Below are positions 63,925-64,000 of a stretch of DNA of 64,000 bases, in pieces. The stretch spans positions 496,001 through 560,000 of the forward strand of contig NZ_CAKAKO010000003.1 in assembly GCF_916700565.1 (NCBI RefSeq), in the 5' to 3' direction. The notes beneath the pieces are model-generated. The model did not search any database and was not told the DNA's origin. It saw only the letters and a program-made list of their open reading frames with translations. The position numbers were made by a program, and so were the translations under genes. Each line of letters begins with the position of its first letter. The first letter of the stretch is position 1. The DNA comes from Xenophilus sp. Marseille-Q4582. GTDB taxonomy: Bacteria; Pseudomonadota; Gammaproteobacteria; Burkholderiales; Burkholderiaceae_C.

Positions 63925-64000
63925 TCGGACTCCTTTGGATTCGGTCGGGTGAACACGGCGCGCCGGTCGGGTCGGATCCGCCGGAGCAGCGGACACTATG

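Overview
The window is a gene-dense, very GC-rich piece of bacterial chromosome (most genes look near 68-70 % G+C by eye). It appears to come from a betaproteobacterium of the Comamonadaceae / Acidovorax-Variovorax type. The grounds are a Bug-type solute-binding protein, a complete polyhydroxybutyrate (PHB) toolkit, the smc-zipA-ligA block, a sbp-cysTWA sulfate operon and many small proteins of the kind found in that family. This placement is inference from gene content. I saw no tRNA, rRNA, CRISPR array, insertion sequence or prophage.

Layout. 1-4.6 kb (+): 3' end of an M20 peptidase, a Bug binding protein, the intracellular PHB depolymerase phaZ and a stand-alone RsxB-like ferredoxin. 4.6-13.6 kb (-): one tightly packed transcription unit, scpA - meaB - pccB - (M15-fold gene) - pccA - bioB - VOC protein. 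It encodes the route propionyl-CoA to methylmalonyl-CoA to succinyl-CoA, with biotin synthesis and a likely epimerase at its end; a divergent GntR regulator sits at its head. 14.6-19.0 kb: dusA, small conserved proteins and a CPA2 cation/proton antiporter. 19.1-25.5 kb: the PHB synthesis genes phaC-phaA and phaB (-), separated by two plus-strand genes, a deoxyribosyltransferase-like gene and a clearly decayed hydrolase. 25.6-32.3 kb: a small membrane protein, pgeF, a maleylpyruvate isomerase / fumarylpyruvate hydrolase pair, a NUDIX hydrolase, CreA, an ABC exporter, an M23-family lipoprotein and Rnk.

32.8-45.6 kb: housekeeping genes purL (-), map and glnD (+), DoxX, def, a small lipoprotein, ligA and zipA. 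45.6-49.2 kb: smc. 49.3-52.6 kb (+): a lipoprotein, a HipBA toxin-antitoxin pair with two operator palindromes and a run of ten C at the hipB/hipA junction, and an orphan ParA/MobD-like ATPase. 52.7-59.9 kb (-): an MFS transporter and a redox/sulfur run, 1-Cys peroxiredoxin - small hydrolase - sbp - cysT - cysW - cysA - dsbB, with several stop/start overlaps. 60.0-63.9 kb: a LysR/azoreductase divergent pair, a FAD-dependent halogenase-like flavoprotein and an NADPH-dependent FMN reductase-like protein.

Metabolically the region links carbon storage (PHB synthesis and breakdown), propionyl-CoA assimilation, sulfate uptake and thiol redox. The features that stand out are the low-GC M15-fold gene inside the propionyl-CoA operon, the possible slippage site in hipB, the multiply disabled hydrolase between the PHB genes, and the halogenase-like flavoprotein beside a possible flavin reductase.
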